The position numbers and the translations under genes were made by a program. The notes beneath the pieces were generated by a model. The model had not been told where the DNA came from and ran no database searches. It saw only the letters and a list, made by a program, of their open reading frames with translations. Shown here piece by piece: positions 8,338 to 17,325 of a DNA stretch of 64,000 nt. Numbering within the stretch: position 1 is the stretch's first letter; each line of letters begins with the position of its first letter. Location: assembly GCF_900107275.1 (NCBI RefSeq), contig NZ_FNPI01000004.1, positions 1-64,000 on the forward strand. Reading direction: 5' to 3'. This DNA comes from Evansella caseinilytica (GTDB taxonomy: Bacteria; Bacillota; Bacilli; Bacillales; Salisediminibacteriaceae).

Positions 8338-8550
8338 GCATTCGGTTGAACCAAAACGATGCCTCAGTCATAGTTTAACAATATGAATAATGAAAATGTG
8401 ACCTGGAAAGGCAAGGATAAGCTTCTTCATTTGAAAGCTGTTTAGCTCTGGTGTCTCTCGATAAATGTAGGCTAAAGACACAATTGGCTACGCTGCTCTT
8501 CATGATTAGCACTATTCCTGTTTTAATGTCAAGAGCGAGGAGGACCGACC

Positions 8551-9132
8551 ATGCGATTGGAGCGGTTAGCATCAGATAAGATAAAGATTTTTTTAAGCTT
8601 TGACGATCTCCGTGAAAGGGGTATCTCAAAGGACGAAATATGGATGGATGTCCCGAAAGTGCACGATTTATTTCGTGATATGATATCTGAAGCCAGCTCG
8701 GAGTTGGGTTTCGATGCTGAAGGACCGGTCATTGTGGAGGTATTTGCCTTGCCTTCTCAAGGAATGGTAGTCATTGTAACCATTGCGGATGAGGAGGAGG
8801 ATGCATTTGATGATTCCTTCATTGAACTGCAGATTACAATGGATGCGACAGATCAGCTGCTGTTCCGTTTTCATTCGATCGAGGATGTCATTCAGCTGGC
8901 GAAAACACTCTCTGGATTGAATGTTGACGGTGGAGCGCTTTATTCCTATGAAGAGCATTATTACCTGCTGTTTGAGGAAAAGGACACAGTGCCGTTAGCG
9001 GTGGATACTTTTAGTTCGATCGTATCCGAGTATGGAGAACTGTCAACGATGACGATCTTCCGTCTCCAAGAATACGGCAAATCCATCATCGATAAAAATG
9101 CTGTTTTTCGACTGAATAAATATTTTTCATAA
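8551..9132 (+). CDS. mecB: MecA-type adaptor protein (YpbH/MecB)
   Basis: 193 residues with the MecA family layout: an N-terminal substrate-binding part starting MRLERLASDKIKIFLSFDDL, an acidic middle and a C-terminal ClpC-binding domain. MecA and its paralogue YpbH deliver substrates to the ClpC ATPase. The position just before glutamate dehydrogenase matches ypbH of B. subtilis rather than mecA, hence the choice of paralogue. An AGCGAGGAGGACCGACC site precedes the ATG. Confidence 0.8.
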   Translation: MRLERLASDKIKIFLSFDDLRERGISKDEIWMDVPKVHDLFRDMISEASSELGFDAEGPVIVEVFALPSQGMVVIVTIADEEEDAFDDSFIELQITMDATDQLLFRFHSIEDVIQLAKTLSGLNVDGGALYSYEEHYYLLFEEKDTVPLAVDTFSSIVSEYGELSTMTIFRLQEYGKSIIDKNAVFRLNKYFS

Positions 9133-9697
9133 ACGAAAAGCTCCTGAAAAAATGAGCAACCACTGAAAAAGAATCAACCAACTTTGATCAGTGGACTCAT
9201 GGATGAAGGGGTTTTTTTCTGATAGTGTTTGTTCAAAAAGATCGCTTTTTATCTTTTTGAACAAACACGAAGCAACAAGCCATACTTCACTGAGAAGCTG
9301 CGAGCTGTCTCAGTGTGCCATCGCGGGCGATGGTACTTGGATAATCCTCAGCGCTATACTAGCAGAGGAAGAGACAATGGGTGGAGCCGATGCCTTCTTT
9401 TTAAGCCGGCTGTGAGTGGTTTTCTCGCAGTTGCACATCGGACGGAACCATTGCCTTTTTGAACAGGTGTTGAAACAGCCGTTCAGACAAAAAAATTGTC
9501 TTGAAAAGGCTTATTTTTTTCAAAAAACGGTCCAAAAGCAACAAAGTTTGCGAATGCAGCCAAAAGACAGAAGCCGATTTTTTTAAACCAATACTTCTAC
9601 GAAAAATGGTGGCTAAAATGAGCAATATTCTATATAGTAATAATTGTATGGAGTTTTACTGAATATATTTTTGATTCACAACGCAGAGGTGAAATCG
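9133..9697 (+). repeat. Family A repeat, intermediate form, in the gudB upstream gap
   Basis: The hairpin GTGTTTGTTCAAAAAGAT / ATCTTTTTGAACAAACAC is at 9225-9268. The body includes a diverged GCCATCGCGGGCGATGGT core and ends at GGAACCATTGCCTTTTTGAACA (about 9466). It is more diverged than other copies. The flanks TGATA and TGAAA are a poor match for a duplication. Nothing recognisable lies between 9470 and 9697 apart from the gudB ribosome site. Confidence 0.8.
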
Positions 9698-10999
9698 ATG
9701 CAGGGAAATGAAAAAGCTGAAAAAAGGACAACCCAGGATCAAACCGGTAATAAGGGGCAGGGGAAAAATGATGTGCTGGAGTCTACAAGAACTGTCATCA
9801 AGCATGCACTTGACCGGCTGGGGTACCCGGAAGAGGTTTACGAATTGCTGAAGGAGCCGCTTCGAATGATGACCGTACGGATACCTGTGCGCATGGATGA
9901 TGGAGCCATCAAAATATTCACAGGATATCGCGCGCAGCATAATGATGCTGTCGGTCCGACAAAAGGAGGGGTCCGCTTTCATCCGAGCGTTACCGAGAAA
10001 GAAGTGAAAGCGCTGTCAATTTGGATGAGTTTGAAAGCGGGAATCGTCGATTTGCCATATGGCGGGGGCAAAGGCGGCATTATCTGCGATCCGAGGGAAA
10101 TGTCATTTCCGGAACTGGAACGCCTGAGCCGCGGTTATGTCCGGGCGATCAGTCAAATTGTCGGTCCGACAAAGGATATACCGGCTCCGGATGTTTTTAC
10201 CAATTCCCAGATCATGGCATGGATGATGGATGAGTACAGCCGAATGAAAGAATTTGATTCTCCCGGATTTATTACCGGAAAGCCGATCGTTCTCGGCGGC
10301 TCCCACGGAAGAGAATCGGCAACTGCAAAAGGGGTGACGATTTGTATCCGCGAAGCAGCCAAGAAAAAAGGAATCCGTCTGGAAGGCGCGCGCATTGTTG
10401 TTCAAGGATTCGGAAATGCCGGCAGCTTTCTTGCAAAATTCATGCATGATGCCGGCGCCAAGGTAGTAGGAATTTCTGACGTATACGGCGGACTGCACGA
10501 TCCGGACGGCCTTGATATCGATTATTTACTCGATCGGCGGGACAGCTTCGGAACAGTAACAAAGCTGTTTAAAAATACGATTTCAAACGAGGAATTGCTG
10601 GAACTTGATTGCGATATCCTTGTTCCTGCGGCAATCGAAAATCAAATCACGAAGGATAACGCCGATAAAATCAAAGCGGAAATTATCGTTGAAGCAGCGA
10701 ACGGTCCGACGACCATCGAAGCGACGGCGATATTAAATGACCGCGGTATCCTGCTTGTTCCGGATGTACTGGCCAGCGCCGGCGGTGTTACCGTATCTTA
10801 TTTTGAGTGGGTTCAGAATAATCAAGGCTATTATTGGACGGAAGAGGAAGTAGAGCAGCGCTTGGAAAAAGTCATGGTTACTTCGTTTGACAATGTTTAT
10901 CGTGTGGCAACTTCACGCCGGGTCGATATGCGCCTTGCGGCATATATGGTGGGTGTGAGAAAAATGGCGGAGGCAAGTAGATTCAGAGGCTGGATTTAA
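9698..10999 (+). CDS. gudB: NAD-dependent glutamate dehydrogenase
   Basis: 433 residues from the ATG at 9698 (site GAGGTGAAATCG). Converts glutamate to 2-oxoglutarate and ammonia. The conserved active-site region GGGKGGI, the nucleotide-binding QGFGNAGS motif and the terminal RMAAYMVGVRKMAEASRFRGW-type end are present. Position between ypbH and ypdA identifies it as gudB. The inactivating 9-bp duplication of B. subtilis 168 gudB is absent here (EKEVKALSIWM), so the enzyme should be active. A strong terminator follows. Confidence 0.93.
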   Translation: MQGNEKAEKRTTQDQTGNKGQGKNDVLESTRTVIKHALDRLGYPEEVYELLKEPLRMMTVRIPVRMDDGAIKIFTGYRAQHNDAVGPTKGGVRFHPSVTEKEVKALSIWMSLKAGIVDLPYGGGKGGIICDPREMSFPELERLSRGYVRAISQIVGPTKDIPAPDVFTNSQIMAWMMDEYSRMKEFDSPGFITGKPIVLGGSHGRESATAKGVTICIREAAKKKGIRLEGARIVVQGFGNAGSFLAKFMHDAGAKVVGISDVYGGLHDPDGLDIDYLLDRRDSFGTVTKLFKNTISNEELLELDCDILVPAAIENQITKDNADKIKAEIIVEAANGPTTIEATAILNDRGILLVPDVLASAGGVTVSYFEWVQNNQGYYWTEEEVEQRLEKVMVTSFDNVYRVATSRRVDMRLAAYMVGVRKMAEASRFRGWI

Positions 11000-11033
11000 T
11001 TCAAAAATCACGTTACAATAGAATAGTTAATTG

Positions 11034-11069
11034 GAAAATCCCTTTCTTGCTTGTGAAAGGGATTTTTTA
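11034..11069 (+). terminator. Rho-independent terminator after gudB
   Basis: AAAATCCCTTTC and GAAAGGGATTTTTT form a strong stem with an 8-nt loop and a T run. Confidence 0.85.
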
Positions 11070-11136
11070 CTCGTATTTAAATATACAATGCGACAACATT
11101 CGTTTGAATGGTTGGATAAAAAGGAGTGCTGGTGAC

Positions 11137-12117
11137 GTGGAACGTCAGGACGCTATTATCATCGGAGCCGGTCCATGCGGGCTGTCCGCAGCGATCGCGC
11201 TGCAGGACATCGGAATGGAGCCGCTGATCATCGAGAAAGGCAGTATTGTCAACGCGCTTTATCACTACCCGACGCATCAACAATTTTTCAGTACAGGCGA
11301 GAAACTAGCCATCGGAGGTATGCCGTTCTACAGCACGGAGAGAAAGCCGAAAAGAAATGAAGCCCTCGTCTATTACCGCCAGGTCGTGATGGAAAAACAG
11401 CTGCGGATTCGTTCGTATGAAAAAGCGGTGGAAGTGCTGGAAGAGGAGGACGGGACAATCACGTTGTTCACGGTGGATCAGCACGGGATGCAGAATAAGT
11501 ATTCAACGACTTATTTAATCGTTGCCACAGGCTACTATGATTCTCCGAACATGATGGGAATTGCCGGGGAAAATCAACCGCACGTCTTCCACTATTTCAA
11601 GGAGGCGCATCCGTTTTTTGCCCAGGATGTCGCGGTCATCGGCGGGAAAAATTCCGCCGTCGACGCAGCGTTGGAGCTGGAAAAGGCAGGAGCGAATGTT
11701 TCTGTTTACTATCGCGGCTCCGACTATTCGCCGAGCGTGAAGCCGTGGATACTGCCGGAATTTGAATCATTGATAAAGCACGGGAAAATAAACATGTTTT
11801 TCGATACCAAGGTGGCAGAAATCAGGCAGGATACTATTCTTGTCGAACAGAACGGCCGGACAAGGGAAGAAAAAGCCAGGTTCGTTTTTGCGATGACGGG
11901 CTATCATCCGGATCATTCCTTCATCAAAAAGATGGGTGTCGGGGTGGATGAAGAGACAGGCCGACCGTTACACAATCCCGATACAATGGAGACAAATATT
12001 CGTAATATATTTATTGCCGGGGTCATTGCCGCGGGGAATAATGCCAATGAAATTTTTATCGAAAACGGCCGGCTGCATGGCGCGCTAATCGCTGAAACAA
12101 TTCAGTCCAGAAGATGA
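11137..12117 (+). CDS. ypdA: Bacillithiol disulfide reductase
   Basis: 326 residues from the GTG at 11137, which has AAAAAGGAGTGC upstream; a longer frame to 11047 lacks a ribosome site. An FAD-binding GAGPCGLSAAIAL motif at the N-terminus and a second Rossmann motif VIGGKNSAVDAALELEKAG near residue 165 define a flavoprotein disulfide reductase of the YpdA (Bdr) family, which reduces bacillithiol disulfide with NADPH. There is no CxxC motif, as usual for the family. It is followed closely by ansA. Confidence 0.88.
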   Translation: MERQDAIIIGAGPCGLSAAIALQDIGMEPLIIEKGSIVNALYHYPTHQQFFSTGEKLAIGGMPFYSTERKPKRNEALVYYRQVVMEKQLRIRSYEKAVEVLEEEDGTITLFTVDQHGMQNKYSTTYLIVATGYYDSPNMMGIAGENQPHVFHYFKEAHPFFAQDVAVIGGKNSAVDAALELEKAGANVSVYYRGSDYSPSVKPWILPEFESLIKHGKINMFFDTKVAEIRQDTILVEQNGRTREEKARFVFAMTGYHPDHSFIKKMGVGVDEETGRPLHNPDTMETNIRNIFIAGVIAAGNNANEIFIENGRLHGALIAETIQSRR

Positions 12118-12147
12118 CGGGAAGCTGGAAATGGAGGAAGATTACAA

Positions 12148-13113
12148 ATGAAAAGAGTAGCAATCATTACAACCGGCGGGACGATCGCCAGCAGACAAAA
12201 TGAAGCGGGAAGATTGACTTCCGGGGCAATGACAGGAGAAGAGTTGAGCGAAAAGCTGAAATTGCCGAAAGACATTGATATTCGTATTTTCTCTGTTTTG
12301 CAGAAACCGAGCATGCATATTACCTTTGAAGATTTGGACAGTATAAGACAAAAAATTGATCAACTGTTAGCCTCGGGTTCCTTCGCTGGTGTCGTCGTTA
12401 CCCATGGAACGGATTCGCTCGAGGAATCGGCGTACTATCTTGACCTGACGGTGGATAATTCCCAACCGATCGTTGTGACCGGATCCCAACGAGGTCCGGA
12501 AGAATTGGGAAGCGATGCCTTTATTAATTTAAGACACGCTGTATACAGCGCATGCGACGATCAGCTTACGGATGTCGGAACGGTTGTCGTTTTTAACGAG
12601 CGGTTGTTTACTGCAAGGTATGTCAAAAAAGAGCATGCCTCAAATATTCAAGGGTTCAACTCCTTCGGTTTCGGCTATTTAGGAATCATTGACAACGATT
12701 TCTTATACCTTTATCAAAAGCCTGTAAAAAGAGAGAAGTTTGAGCCAAAGATCGATCGTATTCCTGCAGTGGACATCGTGAAATGCTACCTTGGAGCGGA
12801 TGACAAGCAGATTCGTGCTTGTATCGCCGCAAACGTTGACGGAATCGTATTGGAAGGTGTCGGCCGGGGGCAAGTCTCACCATTCATGATGCCGGCAATC
12901 AAAGAGGCATTAGCAAAGGGAATTCATATCGTGATCACTACGGCATCGGAAGAAGGAGAAGTTTACACAACGTATGATTACCCCGGCAGTGCATACGATC
13001 TATTTCAATCAGGTGTGATTCTTGGAAAAGATTATGACAGCAAAAAAGCCCGGATTAAATTAATGACGCTCATCCGTTCCGGAATGGATGTGAAAAATGG
13101 ATTCCGGCAGTAA
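12148..13113 (+). CDS. ansA: L-asparaginase, type I
   Basis: A 321-residue asparaginase hydrolysing asparagine to aspartate and ammonia. Both catalytic motifs are clear: TTGGTIASR near the N-terminus (nucleophilic Thr) and VVTHGTDSLEESAYYLD near residue 85 (Thr-Asp pair). No signal peptide, so cytoplasmic. It lies 30 nt after ypdA with a GGAGGAAGATTACAA site, so the two may be cotranscribed. Confidence 0.9.
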   Translation: MKRVAIITTGGTIASRQNEAGRLTSGAMTGEELSEKLKLPKDIDIRIFSVLQKPSMHITFEDLDSIRQKIDQLLASGSFAGVVVTHGTDSLEESAYYLDLTVDNSQPIVVTGSQRGPEELGSDAFINLRHAVYSACDDQLTDVGTVVVFNERLFTARYVKKEHASNIQGFNSFGFGYLGIIDNDFLYLYQKPVKREKFEPKIDRIPAVDIVKCYLGADDKQIRACIAANVDGIVLEGVGRGQVSPFMMPAIKEALAKGIHIVITTASEEGEVYTTYDYPGSAYDLFQSGVILGKDYDSKKARIKLMTLIRSGMDVKNGFRQ

Positions 13114-13161
13114 GTAAGTCCAGCAGCCGAAACAAAGGAAGAAAATATTTACAGAAGGGCG

Positions 13162-13839
13162 ATGAGCCGTATGATATCATTGGTGACCGCCGCTATCGCG
13201 CCTGCGATCGCTTTGCTCTGCTTTTTTTACTTGAAAGATGAATATGAACAAGAGCCGGTTCATATGGTGTTCAAATGTTTTATTTTCGGCGCCTTGCTTG
13301 TCTTTCCGACCTTGTTTATACAATATGCCCTGCAAGAAGAACAAGTTATCCAGTCGCTTCTTATGGAAGCCCTCGTTCAATCAGCGTTTATTGAAGAATT
13401 TTTGAAATGGTTTATCGTCATGCTGACCGTTTATTCTCACATTCATTTTAATCAGCGGTACGACGGCATCGTTTACGCTACCGCGGTTGCACTGGGCTTC
13501 GCTTCGGCGGAAAATGTATTATATTTACTATCATACGGTTTGGAGACCGCGTTTCTCCGCGCTTTGTTCCCGTTAAGCAGCCATGCACTGTTCGGTGTGG
13601 TGATGGGTTACTATTTAGGAAAGGCAAAGTTCTATGATAAAAAAGTCCGGTATTTATTTTATTCCTTTTTCTTTCCTTTTTTGTTGCACGGGTTATATAA
13701 TATTATTTTATTGACGCAGGATCGCTGGATCTATTTTCTTACCCCGTTCATGATCTTTTTATGGCTTTTGGGGCTGCGAAAAATTAAGAAGGCTAACCTG
13801 AATCAAGCGGCATACTTTTCAAAAAAAGCGGCAAGCTGA
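13162..13839 (+). CDS. prsW: Intramembrane metalloprotease PrsW
   Basis: 225 residues, mostly hydrophobic, with about eight membrane segments. The family motif pair is present: IEEFLKWF near residue 76 (EEFxK) and the two histidines expected in later helices (SSHALFG and FLLHGLYN). In B. subtilis PrsW performs site-1 cleavage of anti-sigma factor RsiW to activate SigW. The gene order ansA/ypdA-prsW-sleB agrees. Confidence 0.88.
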   Translation: MSRMISLVTAAIAPAIALLCFFYLKDEYEQEPVHMVFKCFIFGALLVFPTLFIQYALQEEQVIQSLLMEALVQSAFIEEFLKWFIVMLTVYSHIHFNQRYDGIVYATAVALGFASAENVLYLLSYGLETAFLRALFPLSSHALFGVVMGYYLGKAKFYDKKVRYLFYSFFFPFLLHGLYNIILLTQDRWIYFLTPFMIFLWLLGLRKIKKANLNQAAYFSKKAAS

Positions 13840-13904
13840 CGGAAAGTTGCCCCGGTGTGTTGTCATGATAATGTTTGTTCAAAAGTGAAAAGGAGTGAGT
13901 GTAG

Positions 13905-14072
13905 TTGCCTGACACAAATCCACGATATAAAGTAATTATTCGCTGCACAGAATGCGGAGAAAAATATATTCTTCGAGGAACCCCGAATGGAGAAGGTGGA
14001 TTTGACACTGGTTTTAAGCGTTGCGTATGCGGGAACGAGAAAAAATTAGAAATGGATATCACCCATGAATAG
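13905..14072 (+). CDS. Small zinc-ribbon-like protein, 55 residues
   Basis: TTG start at 13905 with a near-ideal AAAAGGAGTGAGTGTAG site. The predicted 55-residue protein begins MPDTNPRYKVIIRC and has CTEC near residue 14 and CVC near residue 40, a possible zinc-binding set of four cysteines. It is followed by a terminator and precedes sleB. I do not recognise a named family; coding is supported by the ribosome site, paired cysteines and terminator. Confidence 0.65.
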   Translation: MPDTNPRYKVIIRCTECGEKYILRGTPNGEGGFDTGFKRCVCGNEKKLEMDITHE

Positions 14073-14106
14073 CAGGGAAGAGAAAAAAGCATGGAACAGC
14101 TCATTG

Positions 14107-14163
14107 CAAGGAGAGGGATTCAGAAGGTAGACCATCAGCCTTTTGAGTCCGCTCTCTTTTTTG
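14107..14163 (+). terminator. Terminator after the small cysteine protein
   Basis: GGAGAGGGATTCAGAAGG pairs imperfectly with CCTTTTGAGTCCGCTCTC, followed by TTTTTT. Confidence 0.7.
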
Positions 14164-14245
14164 CTTTTACCTGTGCCGCTTAAGAATGGTGGTGCCTAAA
14201 TGACCGATCCAATATTAAAGCACAGCAGATTTTCATATCCTTTTT

Positions 14246-14275
14246 TGTATAAAATGAACTCCTTGGACAAAACTA
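14246..14275 (+). promoter_or_regulatory. Candidate sigma-G promoter for sleB-ypeB
   Basis: TGTATA, 17 nt, AAAACTA resembles the forespore sigma-G consensus TGAATA-N17-CATACTA and lies 49 nt before the sleB start. sleB of B. subtilis is a known SigG gene, so context supports the match. Confidence 0.5.
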
Positions 14276-14323
14276 TCCATATTGAAAATGAAGTGTGTAT
14301 TCCAATGAAAAGGAGGATATCAC

Positions 14324-15448
14324 ATGGAAAACAGTATGACCAAAGCAAATAAGTATTTGTGCGTCATCATCTCGATGTTTATTTATGTCACACTTTTATC
14401 AATGCCGCACACAACGGTTGCATTTTCCGACCAAGTTATACAGCGGGGGGCAACCGGTGATGATGTCATCGAGTTGCAGGCCCGTCTGCAGTACATTGGC
14501 TTTTATAGAGGTGAAATTGACGGTGTTTTCGGATGGGGGACGTACTGGGCTGTCCGGAATTATCAAAGCGAGTTTGGTATGGAAGTAACCGGATTGGCGG
14601 GCGAGAAAACGAAGGCAGTGTTGGAAAAGTCGACGCAGTATGATAAAGAGTGGGTCCATCGGATGATACGGGAAGGCAGGAAGTTTACTTATTATGGCGG
14701 TACTCCGCTGGAGATTCAACAAGGACCGAAAGGGAGCAGGGATACTTCCCAAGGCCAGGCGGCAAAACAAGGGAAAAGTCCGGAAGCGGGTGGTGAGCAA
14801 GCTCAGAAGCAGCCGCAGGGGGGCGAAACCCAACGCCAGCCGGAGCAGCCTCCGGAACAACAGCAGCAACCGGAGCAGCAACAGCCGGAGCAGCCTCCGG
14901 AGCAGCAGCAACAGCCGCAGCAGTCTCCGGAGCAACAGCAGCCGGAACAGGCACCGCCGCCTGCGGAACAACAAGCATCTCCTGAGCAGCCGGAACCAGA
15001 ACCGGAAGAAGAAATTCCGGTTCCTGAAGAAGAGGAGCCTGAAGCGACCGATGATACCGGCGTTCAAGGAGCGCTCAATGTTCCGGAAGGATTCACGGAA
15101 AATGATATCCGAATTATGGCACAGGCTGTTTACGGAGAAGCTCGTGGCGAGCCGTATGTAGGTCAGGTGGCGATTGCAGCGGTCATTTTAAACCGCTTGC
15201 AGAGTCCGACGTTTCCCAATACCGTCTCCGGCGTGATTTTCGAACCGCGGGCGTTTACAGCGGTAGCGGACGGGCAAATCTGGATGGAGCCGAATGAAAC
15301 AGCGAGGAAAGCAGTATTGGATGCGATAAACGGTCAAGACCCGTCCGGGAATGCATTGTATTATTTCAATCCCGATACAGCCACATCCGGCTGGATATGG
15401 ACAAGGCCGCAAATCAAACGAATCGGAAAACATATTTTCTGTAAATAA
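14324..15448 (+). CDS. sleB: Spore cortex-lytic enzyme SleB
   Basis: 374 residues: a signal segment (residues about 10-33), a peptidoglycan-binding domain (about 38-100, with GATGDDVIELQARL and GYFRGEIDG-like repeats), a low-complexity linker rich in Q, P and E (about 125-245), and a C-terminal hydrolase domain (about 250-374) starting with the NDIRIMAQAVYGEARGEP motif. It degrades muramic-lactam cortex during germination. The protein is longer than the roughly 305 residues of B. subtilis SleB because of the linker. The start has a perfect AAAAGGAGGATATCAC site. Confidence 0.93.
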   Translation: MENSMTKANKYLCVIISMFIYVTLLSMPHTTVAFSDQVIQRGATGDDVIELQARLQYIGFYRGEIDGVFGWGTYWAVRNYQSEFGMEVTGLAGEKTKAVLEKSTQYDKEWVHRMIREGRKFTYYGGTPLEIQQGPKGSRDTSQGQAAKQGKSPEAGGEQAQKQPQGGETQRQPEQPPEQQQQPEQQQPEQPPEQQQQPQQSPEQQQPEQAPPPAEQQASPEQPEPEPEEEIPVPEEEEPEATDDTGVQGALNVPEGFTENDIRIMAQAVYGEARGEPYVGQVAIAAVILNRLQSPTFPNTVSGVIFEPRAFTAVADGQIWMEPNETARKAVLDAINGQDPSGNALYYFNPDTATSGWIWTRPQIKRIGKHIFCK

Positions 15449-15468
15449 CAGTGGGAGGTGTTACAAAC

Positions 15469-16821
15469 ATGGTCCGATCTGTCATCATCGGCATCCTTGC
15501 GGTTGCACTCATCGGTACAGGAGTTTGGGGATATAGGGAACATCAGGAAAAAAACGCAATTCTCATCAATGCAGAAAATAATTATCAGCGGGCGTTTCAC
15601 GAGCTGACGTATAATATTGACTTGCTCCATGATGAATTGGGGGCATCGCTGGCAATGAATTCTAAAGACCGGCTTTCTCCGTCACTGGCAGAGGTATGGC
15701 GAATCACATCCGCCGCACAAAATGATCTCGGTCAGCTGCCGCTGGCGTTGATGCCTTTCAGCAAAACGGAAGAATATTTGTATAAAATCGGCAACTTTTC
15801 TTACCGGAACGCGATTCGTGATTTAGATAACGATCCCCTCACCGAGGAGGAATATGATGCGCTAAAGCAGTTGTATGAGCAATCAGGGGAAATACAAGCG
15901 GAATTAAGAAAGGTTCAGTCAATGGTTTTACAGGACCATTTACGATGGATGGATGTGGAAATGACGTTAGCATCGGAGGATGAGCCGTTAAATAATGCCA
16001 TTGTGAACGGCTTCCAAATCATCGATGAAAAAGTCGGCGGCTTTGCTGAAGTAAGCTTTGGTGCGGAGAATGCGGAACTGGCAACGAATGATGAACAAAT
16101 TGCTGAAAACCTTAAGGGAAAATCAATCAATGAACAGGAAGCACTGCAAAAAGCAAAGGCGTTCCTTGATTTGAAGAATACGGACGGAGCGACTGTAACT
16201 GAATCCGGGGAAGGGCTTGCTTATCAAGCGTACAGCTTGTCTATACCGGATGAAAAGCACGGTACTGACATTGTCATGGATATAACGAAAAAAGGCGGTC
16301 ACCCTGTTTGGATGCTGAATGAACGAGAAATCGATGTTCAAAAAATCAGCCTGAACGAAGCGTTTGAGAATGCAAAGGCATTTCTTGAAAGAAACAATTT
16401 CGAGAACATGCAATTGGTTGACAGTAAGCAATATGATAACATCGGCGTGTTTCATTTTGCCGGGCTTTTGGACAATGTCAGAGTTTATTCCGATTCCGTC
16501 GTCGTGGAAGTTGCCCTTGACCAGGGGGATGTCATCGGCTATGAAGGATTTGCCTACTTGGCCAATCATGAAGAACGGGAGCAGGTAAAACCGAAGTTGT
16601 CCCGTAAGAAAGCAGAGGAGTATTTGAATCCGAATCTGGAAGTGATGGAGCATCATTTGGCAATGATTAATAATCAGTTGGAAGAAGAAGTGCTGTGTCA
16701 TGAATTTTACGGTGTCATCAATGACGATACATTCAGAATTTTCATCAACGCCGAGAATGGAGCGGAAGAGCGGGTAGAAAAGCTCGCGAATGCCGAACCG
16801 GTTTATCGAAATGAGGAATGA
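15469..16821 (+). CDS. ypeB: Germination protein YpeB
   Basis: The ATG at 15469 (site GTGGGAGGTG) gives 450 residues, the length of the B. subtilis protein. An N-terminal membrane anchor (residues about 5-22) is followed by a large extracytoplasmic region with C-terminal PepSY-type repeats (LSRKKAEEYLNP and similar). YpeB is needed for SleB stability and localisation in the spore; the two genes are 20 nt apart. A strong terminator follows. Confidence 0.93.
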   Translation: MVRSVIIGILAVALIGTGVWGYREHQEKNAILINAENNYQRAFHELTYNIDLLHDELGASLAMNSKDRLSPSLAEVWRITSAAQNDLGQLPLALMPFSKTEEYLYKIGNFSYRNAIRDLDNDPLTEEEYDALKQLYEQSGEIQAELRKVQSMVLQDHLRWMDVEMTLASEDEPLNNAIVNGFQIIDEKVGGFAEVSFGAENAELATNDEQIAENLKGKSINEQEALQKAKAFLDLKNTDGATVTESGEGLAYQAYSLSIPDEKHGTDIVMDITKKGGHPVWMLNEREIDVQKISLNEAFENAKAFLERNNFENMQLVDSKQYDNIGVFHFAGLLDNVRVYSDSVVVEVALDQGDVIGYEGFAYLANHEEREQVKPKLSRKKAEEYLNPNLEVMEHHLAMINNQLEEEVLCHEFYGVINDDTFRIFINAENGAEERVEKLANAEPVYRNEE

Positions 16822-16828
16822 GGTATCA

Positions 16829-16875
16829 GGGTGTCCCGAAAGGTCAAAGCGTCCTTTTTGCGGGCACCCTTTTTG
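16829..16875 (+). terminator. Terminator after ypeB (family C hairpin)
   Basis: GGGTGTCCCGAAAGG pairs with CCTTTTTGCGGGCACCC, then TTTTT. Same hairpin type as at 496 and 59723. Confidence 0.8.
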
Positions 16876-16914
16876 CATGAATCAGTGTGATGGAGCAAGG
16901 AAAGTACATTTTAG

Positions 16915-17260
16915 GAGCGTGTTCAAAAAGATAAAAAGAATCTTTTTGAACAAACTCTTTCCCAACTGTTTCGATAAAAATGATATAATTTTTAGAAGAG
17001 CGTGTTCAAAAAGGCAATGGTTCCGCGCGATGCGCCCAATTCCGCCTAAGTACCGCTCACGTCCTGCGTCTGCGGTTACTTGACGCAAATTGACTCAACG
17101 AAGCACATTTAAGTTGCATTTGTGAGCAACGGCGGAATGTCGCCATCCTGGCTCCGAGAAAACCACTCACAGCCGGCCTGAAAAGAATGCATCGGCTCCA
17201 CCCATTGCTTCGTGCGTGTTCAAAAAGATAAAAACCGATCTTTTTGAACACGCACTAGAA
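16915..17260 (-). repeat. Solo hairpin plus family A repeat with 5-bp direct repeats (ypeB-ypfA gap)
   Basis: A solo GTTCAAAAAG hairpin lies at about 16919-16957. A reversed family A copy then runs from GAGCGTGTTCAAAAAGG (16998) to the hairpin at 17212-17255, GTGCGTGTTCAAAAAGAT / ATCTTTTTGAACACGCAC. TAGAA flanks both ends (16993-16997 and 17256-17260), followed on the right by GAGC that also matches the terminal repeat. The copy keeps the CTCACGTCCTGCGTCTGCGG block but lacks the GCCATCGCG core. Confidence 0.85.
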
Positions 17261-17325
17261 GAGCAAGATTGAAAGAGCATGTTCGAAAATTCGAAAAGAA
17301 ATTATCGATGGAAAGGGCGGTACAT

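Noticed and set aside
9955-10060. Cryptic gudB allele with the 9-bp duplication
   Set aside because: The region reads EKEVKALSIWM without the repeated VKA codons, so the inactivating duplication of B. subtilis 168 is absent.
14399-15067. Reverse-strand 222-codon frame opposite sleB
   Set aside because: Its sequence is Leu/Arg runs caused by reading the complement of the Gln/Pro/Glu linker codons; no ribosome site.
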